DNA of 39,512 bases from a bacterium (lineage in GTDB: Bacteria > Hydrothermota > UBA3073 > JACQXS01 > JAQTXJ01): NCBI GenBank assembly GCA_028688815.1, contig JAQTXJ010000016.1:1-39512 (forward strand), in the 5' to 3' direction. Position 1 is the stretch's first letter, and each line of letters begins with the position of its first letter. The translations under genes were made by a program, and so were the position numbers. Of this stretch, positions 18,500-27,114 are shown one piece after another. Under the pieces are notes generated by a model that ran no database searches, was not told the origin of the DNA, and saw only the letters and a list, made by a program, of their open reading frames with translations.

Positions 18500-19222
18500 A
18501 TGAAATTTTTAATAATATTTATACTGAGTTTACTCATTAATGCCATTATATTTGCTCTTATAGCTAGAAAATGTGAGTTCAGGTTAAAAATTAGCATTAT
18601 AATAATTATTCTTAACTCTGTATTAACAGGAATAAGCTTAAGTTTAATTGCGCCTGTGGGTATTGCTAAAACAATCTTGTTAGAATTTTTATTTGCCTGT
18701 ATATTTATCGGGCTGATAGCAGTATATAGATTTTACAGAGACCCTGAAAGGACAATCCCTGATGTGCAGAATGCAATACTCTCGCCTGCGGATGGTTTTA
18801 TAAGGTATATAAAATATAATGCAAATGAGACAATTATCGGAATTACTTTAACTTATCTGGATGTTCATATAAACAGAAGCCCGATTTCAGGCATAATAAA
18901 AGATATAAAACAAGTTGGCGAAGGGTTTTTGTCTCTAAAATATGAAAAAGGAATAAAAGAAAACAGACAGGTTAAAATGACTATAGACAACGGAATGTTT
19001 CAAATAGCCCTTACCCTGGTTGCTTCAAGATTGGTAAGAAAAATTCTTGTGTGGGTAAAAGAAGGACAGAAAGTGAAGCAAGGGGATAGAATAGGTAAAA
19101 TTGTATTTGGTAGCCAGACGGATATTGTAATACCGAAATTGCCCGAACTCAAAATAAAAGTAAAAGAGAAAGAACAGGTATATGCTGGATTGAGTACATT
19201 GGCAGAGTATAAAACAGTTTAA
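18500..19222 (+). CDS. psd: Phosphatidylserine decarboxylase family protein
   Basis: The protein decarboxylates phosphatidylserine to phosphatidylethanolamine at the inner membrane. Two or three hydrophobic helices occupy residues 1-75, followed by the conserved RFYRDPER, LSPADG and DVHINRSPISG segments. The self-cleavage site that forms the pyruvoyl group is Gly204-Ser205 in VFGSQTDIVIP. Length 240 is typical of the short bacterial form. The usual partner pssA does not follow here. The ATG sits right after a predicted -10 box without a ribosome site. Confidence 0.92.
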   Translation: MKFLIIFILSLLINAIIFALIARKCEFRLKISIIIIILNSVLTGISLSLIAPVGIAKTILLEFLFACIFIGLIAVYRFYRDPERTIPDVQNAILSPADGFIRYIKYNANETIIGITLTYLDVHINRSPISGIIKDIKQVGEGFLSLKYEKGIKENRQVKMTIDNGMFQIALTLVASRLVRKILVWVKEGQKVKQGDRIGKIVFGSQTDIVIPKLPELKIKVKEKEQVYAGLSTLAEYKTV

Positions 19223-19287
19223 TAAAGGAATTTTTAGTTGACTAAAAAAGGATTTCAGGATAAAGAGTATAAGTTAGGATAATTATT

Positions 19288-20523
19288 ATGATGAATTTTA
19301 TTATAGGACTTATAACCGGTGTTGTTATTGTTTTTATAATTAACTGGTTCTATAAAAAGGATGCAAAGAAGGTAGCCAATGAGCTTCTTTCATCTACCGA
19401 AACTCAAAACAAACAGGATTTAGAAACTATAATAAGCAGGATTAAAGATTCTTTCGGGGAACTTTCGTTCCAGGCTTTGTCAAAAAGCACGAGTGAGTTT
19501 TTGAAACTTGCAAACGAAACTCTTTCAAAACAAACGCAGACCGGTGAAAAAACGCTTGAAGGCAAAAAAGAGCTTATAGACCAGAATTTAAAGAATATGA
19601 AAGATACTTTACAGAAAGTTCAAGAGATGATAACCAATTTTGAAAAGGACAGGGAACAAAAATTTGGTGAGCTTTCCAGCCAATTGAAGCTTACTGCTGA
19701 ACAAACCGGAAAATTACAGGAAACAACTCATCAATTAAGAAGCGCATTGGCAAGCACAAAATCACGTGGACAATGGGGAGAGCGGATGGCCGAAGACGTA
19801 TTAAGGTTGTTTGGATTTATTGAAGGAATTAATTATCTAAAGCAAAAAGCATTAGAAACAGTGAGTAAAAGACCTGATTATACTTTCTTATTACCACAGG
19901 GACTTAAAGTAAATATGGATGTTAAATTTCCTCTGGATAATTATATCCATTACCTTGAAGTAGAAGGAGAAACAGATAAAGAAAGATATAAAAGTCAGTT
20001 TCTTAAAGATGTAAAAAATAGAGTCAAAGAAGTTACGACAAGAGATTATATAAATCCGGCAGAAAATACCGTTGATTATGTTATAGTGTTTATTCCAAAT
20101 GAACAGGTTTATGCTTTTATAAATCAAAACGATAGTTCTATTCTGGATGAGGCACTAAGAAATAAAGTAATTCTTTGCTCGCCCGTTACTTTATACGCAA
20201 TACTTGCAGTAATTAGACAGGCGGTAGATAATTTCAATTTAGAAAAAACATCGGCCCAGATTCTTTCATTGTTGGGGGCATTTTATAAACAATGGAATAC
20301 TTTTTTAGAGTCATTGGAAAAAATGGGAAAAAGAATTGAAGAAGCACAAAGAGAATTTAATAATTTGACTACAACTCGCAAAAACCAACTTGAAAAACCG
20401 CTTAGACAAATTGAAGACATCAGAAGACAGAAAGGAATTCCTGAAACTCCAATACTTGAAGTTAATGTTGAAAATATAGAAGAGGTTGTTTCCCCGAAAG
20501 TACAAAATCAATTGTTTAACTAA
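19288..20523 (+). CDS. rmuC: RmuC family protein
   Basis: An N-terminal membrane helix (MMNFIIGLITGVVIVFIINW) precedes a long Gln/Lys/Glu-rich coiled coil (about 30-160) and the RmuC core (TKSRGQWGERMAEDVLRLFG; KRPDYTFLLPQG; MDVKFPLDNY; VDYVIVFIPNEQVYAFI), which has a restriction-endonuclease-like fold with the DVKFPL acidic-lysine signature. E. coli RmuC limits recombination at inverted repeats; the biochemical role is not settled. The 411 residues are normal for the family. AGGA lies just upstream of two adjacent ATG codons; I use the first. A TTGACT at 19238 may begin its own promoter. Confidence 0.92.
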   Translation: MMNFIIGLITGVVIVFIINWFYKKDAKKVANELLSSTETQNKQDLETIISRIKDSFGELSFQALSKSTSEFLKLANETLSKQTQTGEKTLEGKKELIDQNLKNMKDTLQKVQEMITNFEKDREQKFGELSSQLKLTAEQTGKLQETTHQLRSALASTKSRGQWGERMAEDVLRLFGFIEGINYLKQKALETVSKRPDYTFLLPQGLKVNMDVKFPLDNYIHYLEVEGETDKERYKSQFLKDVKNRVKEVTTRDYINPAENTVDYVIVFIPNEQVYAFINQNDSSILDEALRNKVILCSPVTLYAILAVIRQAVDNFNLEKTSAQILSLLGAFYKQWNTFLESLEKMGKRIEEAQREFNNLTTTRKNQLEKPLRQIEDIRRQKGIPETPILEVNVENIEEVVSPKVQNQLFN

Positions 20524-20526
20524 TTT

Positions 20527-23121
20527 ATGAAACCACAAGAATTACGAAAAAATTTTATTTCTTTTTTTGAAGAAAAAGAACATAAGATTGTTCCATCTTC
20601 TTCGCTTTTACCAAAAGATGACCCGACTTTGCTTTTTACTGCCGCAGGTATGGTCCAATTCAAGAAACTATGGAGTGGTGAAGTTGCTCTTCCTTACACA
20701 CGAGCTGTTAGCATACAGAAATGTTTAAGGACAAGCGATTTGGAAAAAGTAGGCAAATACCCGAGGTATACTACGTTCTTTGAAATGTTAGGAAATTTTT
20801 CATTCGGAGATTATTTTAAGCGAGAGGCGATAAAATGGGCATGGGAATTTCTTACGGAAATTGTAAAACTTCCTAAAGATAAACTTTATGTAAGTGTATT
20901 TAAGGGAGATGACGGACTTAAGGAAGATACGGAAGCTTCTGATATATGGAAAAATGAGATAGGTCTGGATAAATCAAGAATATATAAATTGGGTAAAGAA
21001 GATAATTTCTGGACTCCGGTTGGTGGAAGAGGAGCTTGTGGACCTTGCTCTGAAATTTATTATGATACCGGAAAAGAAATCGGATGTGGTAAGCCGGATT
21101 GCGGTCCCGGATGTTCTTGTAACAGATTTATGGAAATATGGAATCTTGTTTTTCCACAATATGATTCCCAGGCGGATGGTTCTTTAAAACCACTTAAAAA
21201 CAGGGGAATAGATACGGGTATGGGATTTGAAAGGTTATTGCTTGTTATGGAAGGGAAGAAATCAATATTTGAACTCGAAACCTTTACTCCTATTATTGAG
21301 GAAGCGTCAAAAATTTGTAATGTTAAATATGAGCAAAATAAAACTGCTTTTAATATAATTGCTGACCACATAAGAACATTAACTTTCGCTATAGTAGAAG
21401 GAATTTATCCGTCTAATATAGGACGCGGATATGTTTTGAGACATGTCTTGCGTCGCGCACAGGGACGCGCATACGAAATGGGTATAAAACAGGCTTTTAT
21501 GTATAAACTTGTGCCTGCAGTCGCAGATTTGATGAAAGAACAATACCCGGAATTAGTTGCAAGACGTGAAATTATAGCTTTGATAGTTAAGTCCGAGGAA
21601 GAAAGCTTTTTGAAAACCCTGGAACAGGGAACAATAGTATTTAATAATATTGTTAAAGAACTTAAAACGGATGAAATACCGGGAGATGCAATATTTAAGT
21701 TGTATGATACTTATGGTTTCCCGCCCGATTTAACTTACGAACTTTCGGAAAGGGAAGGGAAAAAAGCCGATAAAGAAGGATTTCAAAAAATTATGGAATC
21801 TTCTAAGGAAAAGGCAAGAGCTGTTTCAAAATTTGAAAATGTTAAAGGAACAATAGAATCTTTTTCGATTGGAGAAATTGATAAAAAGAGTGAATTTATT
21901 GGATATAACAATACGGAAACGGACGCAAAGATTATATTTGAAAAAGGGAAAAAATGGATTCTACTCGATAAAACTCCGTTCTATGCTGAAAGTGGTGGCC
22001 AGGTTGGAGATAAAGGGAAAATATTTAATAAAGACTTTGAATTTGATGTGGAAGATACACAAGTTATAGAAGGGAAAAGAGTTCATATAGGAAAAATTAA
22101 GAAAGAAACGAACAGAGAAATAATTAATGAAAAAGTCAAATGTGAAGTAGATAAACAATGGAGAAAAGCTTTAGAACGTAATCATACGGCAACCCATCTT
22201 CTTCACAGCGCCTTAAGAAAAGTTTTGGGAGATTGGGTTCATCAGGAAGGAAGTTTTGTCGAAGCGGAGCGACTAAGATTTGATTTTACTCATTTCAGTC
22301 ACCTTGAAAAATCCGAAATTAAAAAGATAGAAGATATAGTAAATGACTGGATTGAAGAGAATATAAAAGTTGAGATTTCGGAAGTTCCTATGGAAGAAGC
22401 TATAAAAAAAGGGGCGATCGCAATTTTTACAGAGAAATATGGCGATGTTGTAAGAATGGTACAAATAGGAGACGTATCTATAGAACTTTGTGGTGGTACG
22501 CATTTGAGAAATACCGGTGAAATGAGAGCTTTTAAAATTGTTTCCGAAGGTAGTATTCATACGGGAGTAAGAAGAATAGAGGCAATTACAGGGAAATATG
22601 CAATTGAATGGTTTAACAAATGTGATAGGGAAATAAATGGACTTTCTATAGAACTTGGAGTTAATATTGAGCAAGTAAGACCTAAAGTAGAAGAATTAAT
22701 GGTTGTGGAAAAAGAGTTGAGAACTAAATTGGCTCAAATTGAGCGTAATGAAATATTGACGCTTGTGCCGGAGATTCTTAAAAACAAAAAGACAATAAAT
22801 AATATAGATATAATAGTTTATGGTGTTCCTACTACTGAAGTCAATGTATTGCGGGATTTGGCCGATAAATTAAGAAGTCATAAAAATACTGCAGGAGTTA
22901 TTGGCGCAATAACTGATGAAAAACCGATTTTTATTAGTTTTGTGTCAGATGATTTGATTACAAAATTGAATGCTGGTAAAATTGCTCTTGAAATAGGAAA
23001 ATTAGCCGGTGGTGGGGGAGGGGGCAAGAACACAATTGCTCAATCCGGTGGTAAAGCAGGTGTAAGTTTAGAAGAGATTTTTAACAAAGTTCTGGAGATA
23101 ATTCAGAGATTTCTATCTTAG
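20527..23121 (+). CDS. alaS: Alanyl-tRNA synthetase
   Basis: This 864-residue class II synthetase charges tRNA-Ala and edits mischarged products. The N-terminal catalytic core starts with the typical LRKNFISFFEEKEHKIVPSS and contains RYTTFFEMLGNFSFGDYFK and GRGYVLRHVLRRA. The editing domain has the zinc pattern HTATHLLH and CGGTH. The C-terminal region ends in a glycine-rich stretch (GGGGGGKNTIAQSGGK), as usual for AlaRS. It begins 3 bases after rmuC, so the two are likely cotranscribed. At the 3' end its TAG overlaps the TAA of the convergent Omp85 gene, leaving no room for a dedicated terminator. Confidence 0.98.
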   Translation: MKPQELRKNFISFFEEKEHKIVPSSSLLPKDDPTLLFTAAGMVQFKKLWSGEVALPYTRAVSIQKCLRTSDLEKVGKYPRYTTFFEMLGNFSFGDYFKREAIKWAWEFLTEIVKLPKDKLYVSVFKGDDGLKEDTEASDIWKNEIGLDKSRIYKLGKEDNFWTPVGGRGACGPCSEIYYDTGKEIGCGKPDCGPGCSCNRFMEIWNLVFPQYDSQADGSLKPLKNRGIDTGMGFERLLLVMEGKKSIFELETFTPIIEEASKICNVKYEQNKTAFNIIADHIRTLTFAIVEGIYPSNIGRGYVLRHVLRRAQGRAYEMGIKQAFMYKLVPAVADLMKEQYPELVARREIIALIVKSEEESFLKTLEQGTIVFNNIVKELKTDEIPGDAIFKLYDTYGFPPDLTYELSEREGKKADKEGFQKIMESSKEKARAVSKFENVKGTIESFSIGEIDKKSEFIGYNNTETDAKIIFEKGKKWILLDKTPFYAESGGQVGDKGKIFNKDFEFDVEDTQVIEGKRVHIGKIKKETNREIINEKVKCEVDKQWRKALERNHTATHLLHSALRKVLGDWVHQEGSFVEAERLRFDFTHFSHLEKSEIKKIEDIVNDWIEENIKVEISEVPMEEAIKKGAIAIFTEKYGDVVRMVQIGDVSIELCGGTHLRNTGEMRAFKIVSEGSIHTGVRRIEAITGKYAIEWFNKCDREINGLSIELGVNIEQVRPKVEELMVVEKELRTKLAQIERNEILTLVPEILKNKKTINNIDIIVYGVPTTEVNVLRDLADKLRSHKNTAGVIGAITDEKPIFISFVSDDLITKLNAGKIALEIGKLAGGGGGGKNTIAQSGGKAGVSLEEIFNKVLEIIQRFLS

Positions 23122-24833
23122 AACATATAGCCGATATTAAAATACACTTTCCCTTTATCATTTCCCAGTTTTCTTCCGTAATCTATTCGAATTGGACCAA
23201 TTGGTGTACGGTATCTTAATCCTATCCCTAAACCGAATTTTATATTTGTTATAGAAATGTCGTTACTTTCCTGCCATACATTACCCATATCCATAAAATA
23301 AGCGATTTCAAAATTTTTTATTGTTGGTATTCTATATTCTAAGTCTAATAATCCCAGCCAATTTTCGCCATATTTAGTATCTATTATGTTTTGATACCCT
23401 CGGATTCCATCGGTTCCACCTAATAAAAATTTAGATTCTTCAGGAGAACTACCTGTTATGCCACCCATTTTTATTCTACTAACCACTGTTGTTGCATAAA
23501 ATGGTGCATAGTAAGTAAAATCAACCAAAAGCTTTTTGAATGAGAAATCTCCACCTAAAAATTCACCGGCATATTCATAAGATACTGCGCTTAAAACTCC
23601 ATGTCTTGGATAAAACACGTCTGACCTACTATCCCAGCTTAGTGAAAGGGTTAAAGAATTTGCACGATTTTTATTCGCTAAGATAGTTGTTCCTTCTTCA
23701 TGTATTATTTCGTAATTGTAAATAATAAATGATTGTAAAAACCTACCTATATATTTTCCCAATCTTCCCTGAATTCCGATATAATAATTAGAAGTACTAT
23801 CCTCCCTATTGACATCAAACTCATAATAAGGAGCAGCTTGAGCCTTAAAAGAACTATTAATAAAATATGGCTCTGAGTAAAGAATGTCCAGTCTGCCACG
23901 CTGGAGTTCATTCAAATTAATAGGGTTAATTTCGTAATTGAATTTGGTTTCTAGCTTTTGTCCATTTCCCCATAGGTTCATATGTCCCCACCCTAATTCA
24001 AACCATGTCCGTATAGAGGGGTCATTGTACAAACCACCGCCACTGCTTACCCATCGTCGTTTTTTTTCTTCCAGAATAAAAACTACATTGAGTGTATCAG
24101 GAGTTTTGCCTGTCGGGTGAGCTTTTTCAAGGGCTGGTAAATCAAATTTAACGGATTCAAATAATTCAGTGCCATAAATTTTTGCCTGTGATTCATATAA
24201 TTTAGTAGGAGAATATAGATCTCCTTTTTTAAATGTAAGTTCCCGTTCAATTATTTGTTTGCGGGTTTTTCTTTTTCCTTGAAATGCCAAGTCTCCAAAT
24301 CTTGCGATATTGTATTCATTAATCTTAAAGCAGACGATAACATTAAAAGAATCGCAAGAAATAATGGAGTCGTTTATTTCTGCATAAGCATAGCCTTTTT
24401 GAGAATAGAAATCTGCAAGGGTGTATTTTGCTAAAATAATAGCTTCTTCGTTCATAAGAGTGTTTGCTCGTAGTTTAGAAAGATTTTTTAATTGTTCAGT
24501 GGAAAAATTTTTATTCCCTTCAAATATAATATCTTTAATAGTTGTTCCTTTGCCTTCATCTACAGATATTTTGCAATTTATCTGTTTCTTTTTTATGTTT
24601 ATGGTAGTTTCAAATTTTTTAATTTTTATTTGTTTAAATCCTTTACTTTTGTAAAAATTGACAAGCCTTTTTTCATCCATTTTTGCCTGAAATTCATCAT
24701 ATGGTCGGCCTTTAGAGGTATGGATAACGGTTTTTAATTTTTTCGGTGAGATTGATTTGCATCCATCAAATTTAATACTTTTCACTATGAATTCTTGAGG
24801 TGTAGATAGTAACAAGATAATTAAACACAGCAT
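23118..24833 (-). CDS. Omp85 family outer-membrane assembly protein (BamA/TamA-like)
   Basis: A short hydrophobic leader is followed by about three POTRA repeats (roughly residues 15-250; for example IKSIKFDGCKSISPKKLKTV, IKDIIFEGNKNFSTEQLKNL and ARFGDLAFQGKRKTRKQIIE), then a 16-strand-type barrel with the conserved GGTDGIRGY loop motif and a C-terminal Phe (YFNIGYMF), the signal for barrel insertion. Three POTRA domains and 571 residues fit TamA or a short Omp85 better than classic BamA with five. It should insert proteins into the outer membrane. The ATG lies one base after the SpoIID-like stop, so it is the last gene of an operon with that gene and thiE. Confidence 0.92.
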   Translation of the reverse strand: MLCLIILLLSTPQEFIVKSIKFDGCKSISPKKLKTVIHTSKGRPYDEFQAKMDEKRLVNFYKSKGFKQIKIKKFETTINIKKKQINCKISVDEGKGTTIKDIIFEGNKNFSTEQLKNLSKLRANTLMNEEAIILAKYTLADFYSQKGYAYAEINDSIISCDSFNVIVCFKINEYNIARFGDLAFQGKRKTRKQIIERELTFKKGDLYSPTKLYESQAKIYGTELFESVKFDLPALEKAHPTGKTPDTLNVVFILEEKKRRWVSSGGGLYNDPSIRTWFELGWGHMNLWGNGQKLETKFNYEINPINLNELQRGRLDILYSEPYFINSSFKAQAAPYYEFDVNREDSTSNYYIGIQGRLGKYIGRFLQSFIIYNYEIIHEEGTTILANKNRANSLTLSLSWDSRSDVFYPRHGVLSAVSYEYAGEFLGGDFSFKKLLVDFTYYAPFYATTVVSRIKMGGITGSSPEESKFLLGGTDGIRGYQNIIDTKYGENWLGLLDLEYRIPTIKNFEIAYFMDMGNVWQESNDISITNIKFGLGIGLRYRTPIGPIRIDYGRKLGNDKGKVYFNIGYMF

Positions 24834-24834
24834 T

Positions 24835-25905
24835 TTAATATATTTTTTCTATTTTTATCCCTGAATAATAATGTTTAAGTATACTTTTATAATCAAAACC
24901 TTGTTTTGACATGCCTACAGCGCCATATTGGCATAAGCCAATACCATGTCCGTAACCTTTTCCGTTAATTATTATTTTATCCCCGTTGTCTTTTATTTCT
25001 AAGAAAGTGCTTCTAAGTCCTAACTTTGCCCTTACTTGTTCTCCTTTTATAATGCAGCTGGCATCAGGAATTTGAATCTCTAGTATTCTGCCCGATTTGT
25101 CTCTTTTAGTTACGGAGAAAGAGTTTCCTTGTACTCCTAGTTTTTCAAAGAACGATGCCCGTGAGAAAGAGCATTCCCATCTATAGTTTGGATAAGATTT
25201 ACAAAACTGACAAGGTGTGCTTTTTAAGTAAGGTGCTTTCCCGTTGGCAGTTCTGCCTCCGCAATTAGAAGAATATTGGGTTTGTATTGTTTCGCCGTTA
25301 TAAGTGCATACTATACCGTGAGTTTCTTCAATTACTTTATCTATAAAATCTACTTCTGCTTCGATACCTTTATATACCTGAGCTTCTACGCCGGATGTTA
25401 AATCGTAGTACTCTGCTCCCGGTTTAATTAGGTGGAGTGCAAAGCTACGGCTTGCTATTATTTGTGCTTTTAAAGCTTCTACCTCGGTAGTTTTTAATTC
25501 ACAAGGAACGACTCCTTTTAGATAACTTTCCATATCTACTTTGTTTACTACTAAAAAATTGGATTGTTTGTTATAGATAATTAAACTTCCCCTGAATTTC
25601 TTGCCGTTAAGTTCTAGTATATCATTATCGGCTATTACTTCAAAAGGTAGTTGAATCTTATTTAAGGCTTTGCCATCAAGTTGTATAGAAGAGGTAGTTA
25701 TTTTCAGGGAAATTCCTTTTGCTGTGGCATTGTCATTTTTTACGGAAATATTATTCCCTTTGATTTCTATTTTTTCTAATCTACCCAATGATATTTTGAT
25801 GGTTGGGATACCTTTGAGTTTGGAAGTTCTTGTGGGTATTTGATAAACAGGTGCACATCCTACCAGAAAGGTTATTAATACAAAGCAAAACAAATTTCTC
25901 TTCAT
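24835..25905 (-). CDS. SpoIID/LytB domain lipoprotein
   Basis: A lipoprotein signal (LVGC, Cys17) precedes a SpoIID/LytB domain with KVDMESYLKGVVPCE, AQIIASRSFAL, IQTQYSSNCGG and the C-terminal YGHGIGLCQYGAVGMSKQG. In endospore formers SpoIID is a peptidoglycan lytic transglycosylase, and homologues occur in many non-sporing Gram-negative phyla, probably acting on denuded glycan strands in the periplasm. No spore gene is near. It overlaps thiE by 4 bases (ATGA) after a run of A, and precedes the Omp85 gene by one base, which suggests translational coupling and a wall/outer-membrane link. Confidence 0.9.
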   Translation of the reverse strand: MKRNLFCFVLITFLVGCAPVYQIPTRTSKLKGIPTIKISLGRLEKIEIKGNNISVKNDNATAKGISLKITTSSIQLDGKALNKIQLPFEVIADNDILELNGKKFRGSLIIYNKQSNFLVVNKVDMESYLKGVVPCELKTTEVEALKAQIIASRSFALHLIKPGAEYYDLTSGVEAQVYKGIEAEVDFIDKVIEETHGIVCTYNGETIQTQYSSNCGGRTANGKAPYLKSTPCQFCKSYPNYRWECSFSRASFFEKLGVQGNSFSVTKRDKSGRILEIQIPDASCIIKGEQVRAKLGLRSTFLEIKDNGDKIIINGKGYGHGIGLCQYGAVGMSKQGFDYKSILKHYYSGIKIEKIY

Positions 25906-26951
25906 TTTTTTTTAGGAGCGATTATTTTACTTTTGAACTCTTGTGTACGTTTTTTTATATTAGAAGAAGTGAATAAATCACCTGCTACGCATATACCATC
26001 AGCTTTTGTATATAAAACTTTAGATATATTATTTAATGTAATTCCACCTATTCCTAATACCGGAATATGAACAGCGGATTTTATTTTGGAGAGCGTATTT
26101 AAGGAAGTAATAGGTTTTGATACTGTTTTAGAAGGAAACAGACAACCAACTCCTAAATAATCAGCCCCCGCTTTTTCAGCGTTTTTGGCTTTTTCTACTG
26201 TATTTGACGAAATCCCGATTATTTTACCTGGAAATAATTTTTTTGCATATTGTATTGGGATATCTGTTTCTCCGAGATGGACTCCATCTGCATTTACAGC
26301 AAGTGCAATATCAAGTCTATCGTTAACGATGAATGGGATATTAAATTTTCGAGTAATTTCCCTTACCAGTAGGGCGTCTTCAAGAAAATATTTGGTTTCT
26401 GTGGACTTTTCGCGTAATTGAATAACAGTGGCCCCATTTTTGCATAAATCCGTTATAATAGTTGTTAGAGAAGAAAGGTTATTATTTTTTATATATTTTT
26501 TATCGAGTATTACATAAAGGCTGAAGTCTGTTTTATTTTTTGCCGGGAGATATTTAGAAAGTTTAATATTCATTGTTTTTTCGATGTCATAAATTTTAAA
26601 GCGTATTGCTTTAATATCGGAAGATAAATGAGTATCAAGTAATTTAGTAAACTCTTCTATAACACGGCAACCTTCCTGCGCTCGTTTGAAGTTTCTGTTT
26701 GTCAGTTCAAGTATGTTTTTATAAGAATAAGTGTCAAAATCTTTGTTCTTTCCTAAATCTTTGGAGGTGTCTCTATATTCAAGGGTTTTTATTCTTTTGT
26801 TTAGTTTTCTAATTTTATGGCGTTCGGTCTTTATTTGTTTCGTCAAGGCTGTATCTTTGATTACGAATCTTGCTATTTCTTCTACGACTCTTAATCCTTC
26901 TGTTATACGGTTGATGTTTGCATCAATTATCTGAAGCGTTTTAGTGTTCAT
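25902..26951 (-). CDS. thiE: ThiD2-ThiE fusion: HMP-phosphate kinase-like domain plus thiamine phosphate synthase
   Basis: Residues 1-135 match the ThiD2 domain (IIDANINRITEGLRVVEEIA; FKRAQEGCRVIEEFTKL), described as a monofunctional HMP-phosphate kinase. Residues 145-345 are ThiE, which joins HMP-diphosphate with thiazole phosphate to give thiamine phosphate: VIQLREKS, FIVNDRLDIALAVNADGVHLG, YLGVGCLFPSKTV, VLGIGGITLNN. The 349 residues fit the fused form. Together the two domains would carry out two successive steps of thiamine synthesis. No TPP riboswitch is visible in the short upstream region. The gene is first in an operon with the SpoIID and Omp85 genes. Confidence 0.93.
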   Translation of the reverse strand: MNTKTLQIIDANINRITEGLRVVEEIARFVIKDTALTKQIKTERHKIRKLNKRIKTLEYRDTSKDLGKNKDFDTYSYKNILELTNRNFKRAQEGCRVIEEFTKLLDTHLSSDIKAIRFKIYDIEKTMNIKLSKYLPAKNKTDFSLYVILDKKYIKNNNLSSLTTIITDLCKNGATVIQLREKSTETKYFLEDALLVREITRKFNIPFIVNDRLDIALAVNADGVHLGETDIPIQYAKKLFPGKIIGISSNTVEKAKNAEKAGADYLGVGCLFPSKTVSKPITSLNTLSKIKSAVHIPVLGIGGITLNNISKVLYTKADGICVAGDLFTSSNIKKRTQEFKSKIIAPKKK

Positions 26952-26960
26952 TAAATTCTA

Positions 26961-26989
26961 AAAATAAGTGAATTCTTGCTTGTTGTCAA
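26961..26989 (-). promoter_or_regulatory. Probable promoter of the thiE operon
   Basis: Minus-strand TTGACA (26989-26984), a 17-base spacer and TATTTT (26966-26961). Nine bases separate the -10 from the ATG at 26951, so the leader would be only about 3 bases. It is divergent from the hppA promoter. Confidence 0.5.
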
Positions 26990-26996
26990 TTTTTTA

Positions 26997-27024
26997 TTGA
27001 CTTTTAGCCAGATAAATATAGTTT
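26997..27024 (+). promoter_or_regulatory. Probable promoter of hppA
   Basis: TTGACT (26997-27002), a 16-base spacer and TAGTTT (27019-27024). The leader is about 85 bases and ends in the strong ribosome site TAGGAGGGGAA before the ATG at 27115. The leader could be regulatory, but I see no known riboswitch in it. Confidence 0.45.
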
Positions 27025-27114
27025 ATATTCATTGTATTCAAGAAATGAAAAAGATACAAGGATAGAACAAACAATAGTAATTTAAGGAGAGCTAATTTTT
27101 AGTTAGGAGGGGAA

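Noticed and set aside
26952-26983. TPP riboswitch ahead of thiE
   Set aside because: The region between ATG and -35 is too short, and no thi-box (CUGAGA) motif is present.
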